A stretch of 64,000 nucleotides of DNA from Actinomycetes bacterium (GTDB lineage: Bacteria > Actinomycetota > Acidimicrobiia > Acidimicrobiales > Ilumatobacteraceae), in the NCBI GenBank assembly GCA_025359865.1, contig JANYDH010000208.1:25969-89968 (forward strand). Direction: 5' to 3'. A program made the position numbers and the translations under genes. Shown here piece by piece: positions 44,597 to 54,055 of the stretch; the stretch's first letter is position 1; every line of letters begins with the position of its first letter. The notes beneath the pieces are model-generated. The model was not told the DNA's origin. It saw only the letters and a list, made by a program, of their open reading frames with translations, and made no database searches.

Positions 44597-44974
44597 ATGA
44601 TCGGCGTCGTGTGCGGGGTAGTGCTGGGCGCAGTGTTTCTGGTCGCTGGCGGCAGCAAGATCGCAGCCGGCGAGATGTGGCCGCAGCAGGCCGCCGACCT
44701 GGGCGCGCCACAGCTAGCGGCACTGATACTGCCGTGGTGGGAGCTGGTGGTCGGAGCGGTGTTGATCGCTCAGGTCGCCCCGGTGGCTGCGGCTGCGGCC
44801 GCCATCGTCACGCTGATTGCGTTCACCGCGCTCATCGCTGCGCGTCTACGGCAGGGCCAGCGCCCGCCGTGCGCGTGCTTCGGTGCATGGAGCGCCTCGC
44901 CCATCGGTTGGCAGCACGTGGTACGAAATGTGGTGCTGATCGGCGTGGGCGCCGTGGTGATCGCCGTCGGGTAG
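44597..44974 (+). CDS. MauE/DoxX-like membrane protein
   Basis: 125 residues with about four membrane segments. GAVFLVAGGSKIAAGEMW and the late CACFGAW motif (two Cys before FG) are typical of MauE/DoxX-like redox-associated membrane proteins. ATG at 44597 follows GCGGAG. Possibly helps disulfide or thioredoxin-like electron transfer; no partner is adjacent. Confidence 0.7.
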   Translation: MIGVVCGVVLGAVFLVAGGSKIAAGEMWPQQAADLGAPQLAALILPWWELVVGAVLIAQVAPVAAAAAAIVTLIAFTALIAARLRQGQRPPCACFGAWSASPIGWQHVVRNVVLIGVGAVVIAVG

Positions 44975-45004
44975 GTCGGCCGATCTGGATCAGTCACCCT
45001 TGGA

Positions 45005-47068
45005 TCAGGCGGTGGTGACCTGCATCGCGAACGTCAGTACGAGTGCCTCGTCGCGCCAACGGTCGTATCGACCGCTCGGTCCGCCATGGCCGGCACCCAT
45101 CTCGGTCTTCATGATCAACGGTGCGTTGTCGGTGCGGTTGGCGCGCAGCTTGGCGCACCATTTCGCGGGTTCGTGATAACTCACCCGTGGATCGTTCAAC
45201 CCGGCAGTGATGTAGATCGCGGGGTACGCGGTCGCAACGGTGTTGTCATAGGGCGAGTAGCTGAGCAGGTAGCTCGCGTATGGTTCGTGGCGCGGGTCGC
45301 CCCACTCATCCCACTCGGTGATCGTCAGTGGCAGGCTCGGATCACTCATCGTGGACACCACATCGACGAACGGCACCTCGGCCACGATCCCTGCGAACAA
45401 CTCGGGACGCATGGTCATGCATGCGCCGACGAGCAGACCGCCAGCGCTACCGCCGCGCAGCACGGCGCGCCGTGGATGCGCCCAACCGGCCGCGACGAGG
45501 TGTTCGACGCTCGCGATGGTGTCGGTGAACGTGTTGCGCTTCGCGAGCAGTTTGCCCTCGGTGTACCAGCGGCGCCCGAGTTCACCTCCGCCGCGCGGAT
45601 GGACCAACGCGAAGGTCCAGCCGCGGTCGAGCAACGACAGGCGTCCGACCGAGAACCACGGTGGCATCGATGATTCGTAGCTTCCGTAGCCATAGATCAG
45701 GCAGGGCGCGGTGCCGTCGGCTACCACGTCGCGACGGCGGACGATGTCGACCGGCACCAGCGTCGCGTCGGATGCCGTTGCCCACTCGCGCGACGCGGTG
45801 TACAGCGATAGATCGGTGTTCAGCACCGGCGTCTGCTTGAGGAGTTCACGGGTGCCGCTGTGAAGGTCGTGTTCGTAGATGGACGTTGGTGTGGTGAACG
45901 ACTGGTAGCTGTAGCGCAACGTCGAGGCGGTCCACTCCGGGTTGGCGTCGAGCTCGACTTCGTGAGGTTCGTCGCCGAGTTGGATCTCCTCGAGCCGACC
46001 GTCGCGAAACAGGATTCGTATCCGCTGCTGCGCGTTCGACCACTCGTGCACCACGAGGTGGTCGGCGAACGGGTCGACCGTGGTAATTCTTTGTCCGGCG
46101 ACGTGCGGGAGGAGTTCGGCCCACAGACCGGGCTGGTCGAGCGGGGCTGTCATCACCTTGAAGTCCTCGGCCTCGAGGTTGGTCAACACAACGAATGAGT
46201 CACCCCAATGGTCGACTCCGTACTCGACGCCGTTCGTCCGAGCACGAATCGAAATCGGTGTATTCGTGGGCGAGTTCGCCGGTATCAGCCATGCCTCGCT
46301 GGTGTCCTTGCTCGACGATTCGATCACGACCCACTCGCCGCTGCGCGTCAGATCGACGCCGAGGAAGAACCGTTCGTCGGACTCGTTCTTGATCAGCACA
46401 TCGTCGGCTTGCGGAGCGCCGATTCGGTGTCGCCACACCTGAGCAGGACGCATCTGGTCGTCGGGCATGAGGTAGAACAGGTAGGTGCCATCGGCCGACC
46501 ATGCAGCCCCACCCCAGGCCGACGTGCCGGTAAGCAGGTCGTCGAGATCGACGCCCGTTGCCAGGTTGCGGATGCGCAAGTTGTACATCTCGCTGCCGTC
46601 GGTATCGCTGCTCCACGCTGCGAGCGAGTGGTCGGGGCTGACATCAAACAGGCCGAGCGAGAAGAAGTCGTGGCCTGCCGCCTCGACGTTCTCGTCGAGC
46701 AGCACTGTCTCGGTTGCCGTGGCCCGTGTGGTTCCCCGGCAATGGATGCCGTAGCTGAGGCCTTCGACGGTTCGCGACGTATACCACCAACCGTCTTTGC
46801 GCACCGGAACGGATTCGTCGGTCTCTTGCACCCGCGACTTGATCTCCTGGAACAGCGCATCGGTGACCTCGGCGAGCGGAGCGAACCAGGCCTCGGCGTA
46901 GGAGTTCTCGGCCTCGAGATAGGCGACCGTGTCGGGATCGTCGCGATCGCGGAGCCATGCCCAGGGGTCCTCGGCGTCGCCGCTGACCCGGCGCCAGGTG
47001 TGCGCAACCTGTTTCGCGACCGGCGCGGCGTGTGGGGCGGTACGGGCGGCGGGGGGCTCAGTCGTCAC
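45005..47068 (-). CDS. ptrB: S9 family peptidase, oligopeptidase B type
   Basis: About 687 residues. The N-terminal beta-propeller is preceded by the conserved DPWAWLRDRDD; the catalytic domain has the nucleophile in GGSAGGLLVGACM, GYGSYE, and HPRGGGELGRRWY, with Asp in the NDPRVSYHEPAKW segment and the late His in AGHGGPSGRY. This matches protease II, which cleaves after basic residues in short peptides. GTG at 47068 is preferred. Cytoplasmic; no signal peptide. Confidence 0.85.
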   Translation of the reverse strand: MTTEPPAARTAPHAAPVAKQVAHTWRRVSGDAEDPWAWLRDRDDPDTVAYLEAENSYAEAWFAPLAEVTDALFQEIKSRVQETDESVPVRKDGWWYTSRTVEGLSYGIHCRGTTRATATETVLLDENVEAAGHDFFSLGLFDVSPDHSLAAWSSDTDGSEMYNLRIRNLATGVDLDDLLTGTSAWGGAAWSADGTYLFYLMPDDQMRPAQVWRHRIGAPQADDVLIKNESDERFFLGVDLTRSGEWVVIESSSKDTSEAWLIPANSPTNTPISIRARTNGVEYGVDHWGDSFVVLTNLEAEDFKVMTAPLDQPGLWAELLPHVAGQRITTVDPFADHLVVHEWSNAQQRIRILFRDGRLEEIQLGDEPHEVELDANPEWTASTLRYSYQSFTTPTSIYEHDLHSGTRELLKQTPVLNTDLSLYTASREWATASDATLVPVDIVRRRDVVADGTAPCLIYGYGSYESSMPPWFSVGRLSLLDRGWTFALVHPRGGGELGRRWYTEGKLLAKRNTFTDTIASVEHLVAAGWAHPRRAVLRGGSAGGLLVGACMTMRPELFAGIVAEVPFVDVVSTMSDPSLPLTITEWDEWGDPRHEPYASYLLSYSPYDNTVATAYPAIYITAGLNDPRVSYHEPAKWCAKLRANRTDNAPLIMKTEMGAGHGGPSGRYDRWRDEALVLTFAMQVTTA

Positions 47069-47144
47069 TGTGACGAGCGTAACGGTTGGCAGCAGGCAGC
47101 AGGAGGTGATGTGGACCACCGGCGACCGGTAGCGTCAGTCAGGC

Positions 47145-47429
47145 ATGCGCGTGTGGATCGACCAAGACCTCTGCACCGGCGACGGACTGTGTCTCGACCA
47201 TTGCCCCGATGCGTTCGTTCAACTCGAGGACGGGATCGCGTATGTGGCAGAAGGCGGAGTCGCGCTCAACGACCCGGGTGGTTCGGGCAGCCTCGCATTC
47301 GTCGCCGATCGTGACGAGTCTGCTGTCATCCACGCCGCGCTGGCGTGCCCCGGTGAGTGCATTTTCATCGAGATCGATGCTCCTGTCTCGGCCAGAGGTC
47401 CACGATCGATCGCCTCCTCGTCGCGTTGA
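47145..47429 (+). CDS. Small ferredoxin
   Basis: 94 residues with [17 protein letters not shown] and [13 protein letters not shown]-x5-C-x3-C plus a late CP, the single-cluster [3Fe-4S]/[4Fe-4S] ferredoxin pattern of actinobacteria. It precedes the SUF operon; it may be an electron donor or just a neighbour. Confidence 0.85.
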   Translation: MRVWIDQDLCTGDGLCLDHCPDAFVQLEDGIAYVAEGGVALNDPGGSGSLAFVADRDESAVIHAALACPGECIFIEIDAPVSARGPRSIASSSR

Positions 47430-47465
47430 GCAGGCCGAGGGTGCTAGTTGGTCGGTGAATTGTTA

Positions 47466-47480
47466 CTATGGCGGTAGTGG
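47466..47480. promoter_or_regulatory. Candidate SUF regulator site upstream of sufB
   Basis: CTATGGCGGTAGTGG shares 12 of 15 bases with CTACGTCGGTAGTAG at 51107-51121, upstream of sufD. Both have arms like CTA...TAG. No regulator gene is present in the window. The 5' leader between this site and sufB holds a 12-base ACGAACGACATC repeat. Confidence 0.5.
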
Positions 47481-47544
47481 TAATTCGGCCACACAGCTCA
47501 CGAACGACATCACGAACGACATCACCGACCGGGAGTGCATTCAC

Positions 47545-50085
47545 ATGACCAGCTTCGATCTTGACCTCAGCAAGTACCAGCTCGGCTGGAGCGACGAGGT
47601 GGAATACGCCTTCAAGCCCGCCAAGGGATTGAACCCTGGTGTGGTCGATCAGATCTCGTGGTGGAAGGGCGAGCCTCGTTGGATGTCGCAGGCCCGCCAG
47701 CGCAGCCTGCGGTTGTTCGAGCGCAAGCCGATGGCACCCTGGTTCGCCGTCAACATGCCAGACCTCGATTTCCAGGACATCTTTTACTACCTCAAGCCTG
47801 CTACCGAGCAGGTCGACGAATGGGATGACCTGCCCGAGCAGATGAAGGCCACGTACGAAAAGCTCGGTATCCCCGAAGCCGAACGCAAGTATCTCGCCGG
47901 AGTCACCGCGCAGTATGAATGCCTTCGCGGATCCACCAAGGTCTGGACGACCCGTGGAATGCGGATGATCAAGGAAGTCGTTGCCGGCGACGAGGTGTTT
48001 GCGCTGAACCAAGTGACGAAAGCGATCGAAGTGGCTCGGGTCACCGGTGGCGGCGAGTCGGGCGAGAAGGAGATTTTCGAGATCCGTGCCGGAAGCCGGG
48101 TGATTGGCGCGTCGGCGAACCACCCGTTCCTCGTGCTGCGCGACGAACGTCGCAACGGCAGGCTGAATGCGCGTTACCAGCCGCGTTGGGTGCCGGTTGC
48201 CGAGTTGGTGGTTGGCGACCTGGTCGCTGTGCCGACCGACCTACCAGCATTCGGGCGTGCCTACCCGACGACTCATCGTCACGTTCATAGCCACTTCGGG
48301 TTCACGAGCCCCGACCTCGCATGGTGGATGGGGCTCTTTCTCGGTGATGGCTTTTACAAACACAGCGAGTCATATGTCTCCGTTCAGTTCGCGGTCGACC
48401 ATACCGATACGGCGTTGATTGCCGAGATCATCAGGGTCGGGGCAGAGGAGTTCGGTCTCGAATTCCGGCTTGCTTCCGACGGGATGAGACTCACCGCTCT
48501 CGGCACGGCCAAGTTGGCGGAGTACCTCGAAGCCAACGGACTCGGCGGCCGGTCGCTCACCAAGCGAGTTCCTGACTGGGTGTATGGGCTGCCAGATGAT
48601 CAACGGCTGGCGTTTCTCGCTGGTTTCATCGATGCCGATGGCACTGTTCGTGCGCACCGGACTGCGAAGAATCCGGTGGTCACGAGCGGGAACGAGGCAC
48701 TCCTCGGTGACATTCGCGAACTGTCGCAGCTGTGCGGCATCGGCGTGAGCAACGTCGCGAGGTTCTCGAGTCGGCACCCGCACGATGTCGATCGACAGGT
48801 CGTTGGCTACCGCTTGCATCTATCAGGGCGCTTCGATCGGTTGCCCCTTCGCTCGGCGAAAAAGGCCGCTCGTCTCGGTGCGCGCCACTACTGCCACACC
48901 AACAGAGCTGCCAAGGGCACTTCTTTCAAGGCACATACGAGCGAGATGCTTGGCTACGTGCGGATCGAGTCGATCGAGAGCGTCGGTGTAGAAACAACAT
49001 TCGACATCGAGGTGCAGGGCCACCACAATTTCGTGGCGGAGGGTTTCGTCGTCCACAACTCGGAAGTCGTTTTTCACCGCAACCGGGAAGATCTCGAAGC
49101 GCAGGGCATCTTGTTCTGCGACATGGACACCGCGCTGCGCGAATATCCCGATCTTGTCCGCCAGTACTTCGGCACCGTCATTCCGCCCGGCGACAATAAG
49201 TTCGCTGCGCTCAACACCGCAGTGTGGTCAGGCGGATCGTTCATCTACGTGCCACCCGGCGTGAACTGCGAGATGCCGCTGCAGGCGTACTTCCGGATCA
49301 ACTCCGAGAACGCAGGCCAGTTCGAGCGCACACTGATCATCGCCGACGAGGGCTCTCAGGTGCACTACATCGAGGGCTGCTCCGCCCCGGTGTACACGAA
49401 GGATTCGTTGCATTCGGCTGTCGTTGAGATCATCGTCAAGCCGCATGCCCGTGTCACCTACACCACCATTCAGAACTGGTCGCCAAACGTCTACAACTTG
49501 GTCACCAAGCGGGCGCGGGTCGAAGAGTGCGGTCATATGGAATGGATCGACGGCAACATCGGCTCCAAGCTGACGATGAAGTACCCGTCGGTGTATCTGA
49601 TGGGGCCGAAGGCCACCGGTGAGGTGCTGTCGGTTGCCTATGCAGGCGCTGGCCAACATCAAGATGCAGGCGCGAAGATGATCCATGCTGCGCCGGAGAC
49701 CACCTCCAAGATCGTGTCGAAGAGCATCAGTAAAGACGGCGGCATCACCGCGTACCGCGGCCTCGTCCGCGTCGATGAGGGCGCGTATGGCTGCAAGAGC
49801 CACGTGCAATGCGATGCGCTCATCCTCGACGACCTCAGTGAGAGCCGCACGTTCCCGTACATGGAGGTCGGAGAGCGTGACGCGCAGATCGGCCACGAGG
49901 CCACCGTGTCGAAGATCGCCGATGAACAACTCTTCTATCTGATGAGCCGTGGCCTCTCGCAAGAGCAGGCGATGGGCATGGTCGTGAACGGTTTCATCGA
50001 GCCGATCACCCGTACTCTGCCGATGGAATACGCCGTCGAGTGGAGCAGGCTCATCGAGCTGCAGATGGAAGGCAGCGTCGGGTAG
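47545..50085 (+). CDS. sufB: Fe-S cluster assembly scaffold SufB, intein-containing
   Basis: 846 residues, of which 380 (126-505) are an intein. The exteins join as [20 protein letters not shown] to give a 466-residue SufB, normal size. Extein features include [32 protein letters not shown], and the C-terminal [20 protein letters not shown]. SufB with SufC and SufD builds Fe-S clusters. ATG at 47545. Splicing is required for a working protein; control by splicing, as described for mycobacterial SufB, is possible but not shown. Confidence 0.95.
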   Translation: MTSFDLDLSKYQLGWSDEVEYAFKPAKGLNPGVVDQISWWKGEPRWMSQARQRSLRLFERKPMAPWFAVNMPDLDFQDIFYYLKPATEQVDEWDDLPEQMKATYEKLGIPEAERKYLAGVTAQYECLRGSTKVWTTRGMRMIKEVVAGDEVFALNQVTKAIEVARVTGGGESGEKEIFEIRAGSRVIGASANHPFLVLRDERRNGRLNARYQPRWVPVAELVVGDLVAVPTDLPAFGRAYPTTHRHVHSHFGFTSPDLAWWMGLFLGDGFYKHSESYVSVQFAVDHTDTALIAEIIRVGAEEFGLEFRLASDGMRLTALGTAKLAEYLEANGLGGRSLTKRVPDWVYGLPDDQRLAFLAGFIDADGTVRAHRTAKNPVVTSGNEALLGDIRELSQLCGIGVSNVARFSSRHPHDVDRQVVGYRLHLSGRFDRLPLRSAKKAARLGARHYCHTNRAAKGTSFKAHTSEMLGYVRIESIESVGVETTFDIEVQGHHNFVAEGFVVHNSEVVFHRNREDLEAQGILFCDMDTALREYPDLVRQYFGTVIPPGDNKFAALNTAVWSGGSFIYVPPGVNCEMPLQAYFRINSENAGQFERTLIIADEGSQVHYIEGCSAPVYTKDSLHSAVVEIIVKPHARVTYTTIQNWSPNVYNLVTKRARVEECGHMEWIDGNIGSKLTMKYPSVYLMGPKATGEVLSVAYAGAGQHQDAGAKMIHAAPETTSKIVSKSISKDGGITAYRGLVRVDEGAYGCKSHVQCDALILDDLSESRTFPYMEVGERDAQIGHEATVSKIADEQLFYLMSRGLSQEQAMGMVVNGFIEPITRTLPMEYAVEWSRLIELQMEGSVG
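47920..49059 (+). other. SufB intein with LAGLIDADG endonuclease
   Basis: 380 codons in frame inside sufB. Block A begins with Cys ([10 protein letters not shown]), block B has [10 protein letters not shown], and the end is [13 protein letters not shown] followed by Ser as the +1 residue. A homing endonuclease domain lies between, with two LAGLIDADG-like motifs: [13 protein letters not shown] and [15 protein letters not shown]. All splicing residues are present, so it should splice. Confidence 0.95.
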
Positions 50086-50094
50086 GTTCCAAGT

Positions 50095-50721
50095 ATGTCG
50101 ATCGAACTGGTCACCACCGACGGTGTGTTCGCCCTGGATGGCGGCGAGTGGCAGGTCACCAATAACATCTGGTTGGTCGGCGACGACCGGGAAGTGGTCG
50201 TGTTCGATGCCGCCCACAACGCTCCGGCTATCGTTTCCGCGATTGGTGGCCGCAGGGTGAAAGCGATTGTGCTCACCCACGGCCACAACGACCACATCAA
50301 CGCTGCGGTGCCGCTGCGCGAGATCGTCGACGCGCCGATCTTGCTGCATGACGACGACCAGATGTTGTGGGATGTGGTCTGGCCTGACGAGTCGCCCGAC
50401 GGCGAGTTGGTGCATGGCTCGATCTTGACGGTAGCCGGCCACGAATTGGCAGTGCTGCACACGCCCGGCCATTCGCCAGGATGCTGCTGCTTTCACGACG
50501 TGGCCTTCGGCACGTTGTTCAGTGGCGACACATTGTTTTGTGGCGGCCCCGGCGCGACTGGGCGGAGCTTCAGTGACGAGCCGACCATTCTGCGCTCGAT
50601 CCGTGATGTGTTGCTGGCTCTCCCCGACGACACAATCGTCCATACCGGCCATGGCGACTCGACCACCATCGGTGCCGAGCGTGCTGCAGTGATGGCCCGG
50701 ACAGCTGGCACACTGTCGTAA
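50095..50721 (+). CDS. MBL-fold hydrolase in SUF operon
   Basis: 208 residues with LTHGHNDHINAA (HxHxDH variant), HTPGHSPGCCCF, FSGDTLFCGGPGATG and a final HTGHGDSTTIG: the YcbL/glyoxalase-II-like MBL family. It lies nine bases after sufB and one base overlaps the next gene, so it is part of the SUF transcript. Its job in cluster assembly is unknown. Confidence 0.85.
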   Translation: MSIELVTTDGVFALDGGEWQVTNNIWLVGDDREVVVFDAAHNAPAIVSAIGGRRVKAIVLTHGHNDHINAAVPLREIVDAPILLHDDDQMLWDVVWPDESPDGELVHGSILTVAGHELAVLHTPGHSPGCCCFHDVAFGTLFSGDTLFCGGPGATGRSFSDEPTILRSIRDVLLALPDDTIVHTGHGDSTTIGAERAAVMARTAGTLS

Positions 50722-51077
50722 TGCCGATGCGTCAGGAGTGCAAGCAGTTCGAGAGCCGCACCTATCCAAACGGTGAGACCGTCCGCAAGTGCAACCTCGA
50801 CCTGGCGCCGGATGCACCGTGGCGGTGTCCCGACCCTTGTCCGAAGTATGAGCGACGGATGGATGCCGGTTGGAACTACGGGACCATGGTGCCCCCGCCT
50901 ACGCCGGAGGAACCCGTCAGCGTTGCAGATGGTACGGCGGCCGCGGTGTTGGACGAGGCCGAGGACTTCTTGAATTCCGTCGGCGAACAGGTGATGGCCG
51001 AGGTTCGCGCTGAGCAGGTCGAGCGTGATCGCCGGGGGCGGGGGATACGCCGGCTGTTCCGACGCGGCAAGGGTTGA
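50721..51077 (+). CDS. Small Cys-containing protein in SUF operon
   Basis: 118 residues. Cysteines in QECKQFES, VRKCNLDLAP and WRCPDPCPKYE could bind a metal. The middle is acidic and helical, the end basic (RRGRGIRRLFRRGKG). One-base overlap with the MBL gene. I recognise no named family; the context suggests a role in metal or cluster handling. Confidence 0.7.
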   Translation: MPMRQECKQFESRTYPNGETVRKCNLDLAPDAPWRCPDPCPKYERRMDAGWNYGTMVPPPTPEEPVSVADGTAAAVLDEAEDFLNSVGEQVMAEVRAEQVERDRRGRGIRRLFRRGKG

Positions 51078-51106
51078 ATCGTCACTTACTCGAGCGATAA
51101 TTTCTC

Positions 51107-51124
51107 CTACGTCGGTAGTAGAAT
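51107..51124. promoter_or_regulatory. sufD promoter with candidate regulator site
   Basis: The site CTACGTCGGTAGTAG (similar to 47466-47480) overlaps a -10 box TAGAAT (51119-51124). That box ends six bases before the GTG start of sufD, so the transcript would be leaderless. A regulator bound here would block the polymerase. Confidence 0.5.
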
Positions 51125-51130
51125 TTCACC

Positions 51131-52330
51131 GTGCTCGCGTTTACTCCCGACGCGGTGCGTGCCCTTGGAGCCGACGATGTCGCGATGCGACTCGAATCGC
51201 TCGTGTGCGCAACCGCGACCCACCTCCCCACCACCGACGAAGAGGTGTGGCGCTACAGCCGCATCGGTGAACTCGACTTGGATGACTTCGTTCCCGGCCG
51301 TTCGGTCACCACGGTCGAGGCTCCGGAGGGGATCGTCACCACCGAAGCCGCAAACGACCACTCGAACGACCACTCGAACGACCACTCGAACGACCACTCG
51401 GACGACCCGGCAGACGTCTTCCAACTGCTGAACACGGCTTTCGCCGATGCCATCGTCATCCGTGTGCCGGCCGGGCGCATCATTGTCGAGCCGGTGGTTG
51501 TGACCCATACGATCGGCACCGCGGCGCACACCAGGAGCGCGGTGTTTCCCCGTCTGGTTCTCGAGGCAGGCGCCGACAGCGAGGTCACCGTAGTCGAGCA
51601 GTTCGTGTCGCCCGATGGTGATCGCAGCCTGGTCGTGCCCCATCTCGAGGTGCACGCCGCCCAGGGTTCGCGCGTCAAGTACCTCGGCGTGAATTTGTTG
51701 TCCACGACGACGTGGTCGCTCGGGCACCAGCGCGCAATCGGCGAGCGCGACTCGACCACGTTGCTCGCCACTGTGGCGCTCGGTGGCGACTACGCGAGGG
51801 TGCGTACCGAGGTGCGCCTCACAGGCCAGGGGGCCACCACCCGACAGATCGCGCTGTACTTTGCCGATGGCACCCAGATGCACGATTTCCGCACGCTCCA
51901 AGATCATGCGGCGCCCAAGACAAACAGCGATCTGCTGTTCAAGGGGGCGGTACAAGACCATGCCCGCAGTGTGTATACCGGCCTCATCAAGGTTCGTGAG
52001 AATGCCAAGGGCTCTGTGGCGTTTCAGACCAACCGCAACCTCACGCTCAGCAACGGCGCATGGGCCGAGAGCGTGCCGAACCTCGAGATCGAGACCAACG
52101 AGGTGAAGTGCAGCCATGCCAGCACCGTCGGCCCGATCGACGAGGATCAACGGTTTTACCTCGAAAGTCGCGGCATCCCACCCGAGGTCGCGGAACGTCT
52201 GGTGGTGTTGGGATTCTTTGACGAGGTACTCCAACAACTGCCGGTTGGGCCATTGGCCACCGAGCTCCGCGCCCGAGTCGCCGCCAAGTTGCACAACCGC
52301 GTCGCAGCGTTGCAATCGAGTCCGGCATGA
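51131..52330 (+). CDS. sufD: Fe-S cluster assembly protein SufD
   Basis: 399 residues with the SufBD core: VVVTHTIGTAAHTRSAVFPRLVLEAGADSEVTVVEQF, MHDFRTLQDHAAPKTNSDLLFKGA and the C-terminal KCSHASTVGPIDEDQRFYLESRGI. A 12-base tandem repeat (51349-51404) inserts SNDHSNDHSNDHSNDHS before the core. GTG start. SufD partners SufB and SufC. Confidence 0.9.
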   Translation: MLAFTPDAVRALGADDVAMRLESLVCATATHLPTTDEEVWRYSRIGELDLDDFVPGRSVTTVEAPEGIVTTEAANDHSNDHSNDHSNDHSDDPADVFQLLNTAFADAIVIRVPAGRIIVEPVVVTHTIGTAAHTRSAVFPRLVLEAGADSEVTVVEQFVSPDGDRSLVVPHLEVHAAQGSRVKYLGVNLLSTTTWSLGHQRAIGERDSTTLLATVALGGDYARVRTEVRLTGQGATTRQIALYFADGTQMHDFRTLQDHAAPKTNSDLLFKGAVQDHARSVYTGLIKVRENAKGSVAFQTNRNLTLSNGAWAESVPNLEIETNEVKCSHASTVGPIDEDQRFYLESRGIPPEVAERLVVLGFFDEVLQQLPVGPLATELRARVAAKLHNRVAALQSSPA

Positions 52331-52659
52331 GCGCGGTCACGGTGTGTCGGCTCGATGAACTGGCGCCGGGTAGCGCCACCAGGTTCCAAGTCGGTGGGCG
52401 TGCTGTCGCAGTCATTCGCATCGTCGACGACGTGTACGCAATAAGCGACATCTGCAGCCATGCCGATGTGTCGCTCAGTGAGGGCGAACTGTTCTGCGAC
52501 GCGAAGGAGATCGAATGCTGGAAGCACGGCAGTCTGTTCAGCATCGAGACCGGTGAGGCGCTCACGTTGCCGGCCACGAAGCCGGTGCCGGTATTCGTTG
52601 CCCGGGTCGACAATGGTGACGTCGTCATCGACGTCGAATTGAACGGGGCATCGGTATGA
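52327..52659 (+). CDS. Rieske-type ferredoxin of the SUF operon
   Basis: 110 residues. Rieske [2Fe-2S] ligands are in ISDICSHADVSLSEGELFCD and IECWKHGSLF (CxH and CxxH). Such small non-heme iron oxygenase-type ferredoxins are regularly placed between sufD and sufC in actinobacteria and may donate electrons. ATGA overlaps at both ends. Confidence 0.9.
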   Translation: MSAVTVCRLDELAPGSATRFQVGGRAVAVIRIVDDVYAISDICSHADVSLSEGELFCDAKEIECWKHGSLFSIETGEALTLPATKPVPVFVARVDNGDVVIDVELNGASV

Positions 52660-53387
52660 GCACGTTGTGTATCCAAGGTCTGCAGGCATCCGTCGGCGGC
52701 AAGCAGATCCTGCACGGCATCGACCTCACGGTGTCGAGCGGTGAAGTTCACGTGGTGATGGGGCCCAACGGGGCGGGCAAGACCACGCTGTCGTCGGTCG
52801 TGATGGGCAAGCCTGGGTACAAGGTGCTGGCGGGCTCGGTCACCCTCGACGACATCGATGTACTTGCGTTACCGGCCTGGCAGCGCGCGCAGGCCGGCCT
52901 GCATCTGGTGATGCAATATCCCAGCGAGGTCGGCGGGGTATCGCTCGACCATGTCATGCAAGAGGCGCTCATCGCCCGCGGGCGCAGCATCGACGGGCTC
53001 GACCAGTTGCTCGGCGACGAGGCTGTGCGCATCGGGCTCTCGCCAGAACTGCTGCACCGGTCACTCAACGTCGACTTCTCCGGTGGTGAAAAGAAGCGCA
53101 ACGAGACGCTGCAGTTGGCCGTTCTTGAACCCCGGATCGCCATCCTCGACGAACTCGACTCCGGCCTCGACATCGATGCGCTGCGCGACTGTGCTCGCAG
53201 GGTGGAAGACCTCACCAACGAACGGGGCATGGGTGCGCTCGTCATCACGCACTACAACCGGCTGCTGGAAGAACTGCATCCCGACGCGATTCACATCCTG
53301 GTGAAGGGTCGCATCGTGGCCAGCGGCGGGCCTGAACTCGCCGACCAACTCGAGCGTGACGGCTACGCCGCGTTCAGTCCCAGCTGA
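52656..53387 (+). CDS. sufC: Fe-S cluster assembly ATPase SufC
   Basis: 243 residues. Walker A GPNGAGKTTL, signature FSGGEKKRNETLQL, Walker B AILDELDSGLDID and switch His VITHYNRLL. It is the ATPase of the SufBCD complex. Last gene of the operon. Confidence 0.95.
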   Translation: MSTLCIQGLQASVGGKQILHGIDLTVSSGEVHVVMGPNGAGKTTLSSVVMGKPGYKVLAGSVTLDDIDVLALPAWQRAQAGLHLVMQYPSEVGGVSLDHVMQEALIARGRSIDGLDQLLGDEAVRIGLSPELLHRSLNVDFSGGEKKRNETLQLAVLEPRIAILDELDSGLDIDALRDCARRVEDLTNERGMGALVITHYNRLLEELHPDAIHILVKGRIVASGGPELADQLERDGYAAFSPS

Positions 53388-53429
53388 CGAAGCCGCCGAC
53401 GAGCCGGAGACGTAGTTATACTGGTAGGT

Positions 53430-53660
53430 GTGACTCATCGTGTCGGGCCTAAGGGACAGGTCGTGATTCCGAAGGAGCTGCGCGACGCCCTCGGTATCGA
53501 ACCGGGCGACGAGGTCAGCTTCTGGTGCCACGACGACCACGTCGCAGTGCGCCCGACCAGTCACCGCAGGCCTCTGCGCGGCCGATTCGCTGGCTCGCCA
53601 CTTGTCGACGAACTGGCCGCGCAGCGAGAAGCCGACCGCGAACGCGAAGTACGTTTGTGA
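53430..53660 (+). CDS. AbrB/MazE-type antitoxin
   Basis: 76 residues: THRVGPKGQVVIPKELRDALGIEPGDEVSFW is the SpoVT-AbrB swapped-hairpin DNA-binding domain; the C-terminal half would wrap the toxin. TATACT (53417-53422) ends seven bases before the GTG start, suggesting a leaderless transcript, and the antitoxin probably binds there. Overlaps the toxin by GTGA. Confidence 0.9.
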   Translation: MTHRVGPKGQVVIPKELRDALGIEPGDEVSFWCHDDHVAVRPTSHRRPLRGRFAGSPLVDELAAQREADREREVRL

Positions 53661-54052
53661 CCGTCGTCCTCGACTCGTGGGCAGTGCTCCGATACCTCGA
53701 GGGCGCAGAGCCGTCAGCGAGCCTCGTTTCCGGCCTCCTCGACCAAAGTCGCCCGTTGATGTCGTGGATCAACCTTGGCGAGGTTCACTGCATCCTGCGA
53801 CGCGTCCACGGCGAGGGCGCAGCGGTGGAGACCGTGCGCGATCTTCGCGACGTCATCGACGTCCGACTTCCCGACGAACGACTCATCCTCGATGCTGCGC
53901 GCATCAAGGCCGATCACCCGATGGCGTACGCGGACGCCTTCGGCGCAGCCCTTGCCGTGGCCGAGCGAGCAGACCTGTGGACGGGTGACCCCGAACTTCT
54001 CCTCGAGGGCTCTGCGTGGAGCTGGCGCGACGTCCGCACAACACACAAATAG
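53657..54052 (+). CDS. PIN-domain toxin (VapC-like)
   Basis: 131 residues from a GTG coupled to the antitoxin stop. PIN acidic residues: VVLDSWAVLRYLEG (Asp), INLGEVHCIL (Glu), ADAFGAALA (Asp) and LWTGDPELL (Asp). VapC-type RNases cleave specific RNAs, often tRNA. A TTTGGCG palindrome follows its stop by three bases and could be the terminator. Confidence 0.9.
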   Translation: MTVVLDSWAVLRYLEGAEPSASLVSGLLDQSRPLMSWINLGEVHCILRRVHGEGAAVETVRDLRDVIDVRLPDERLILDAARIKADHPMAYADAFGAALAVAERADLWTGDPELLLEGSAWSWRDVRTTHK

Positions 54053-54055
54053 CCC

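Noticed and set aside
47209..47544. N-terminal extension of SufB
   Set aside because: It runs through the ferredoxin gene in another frame; [15 protein letters not shown] is the typical SufB start.
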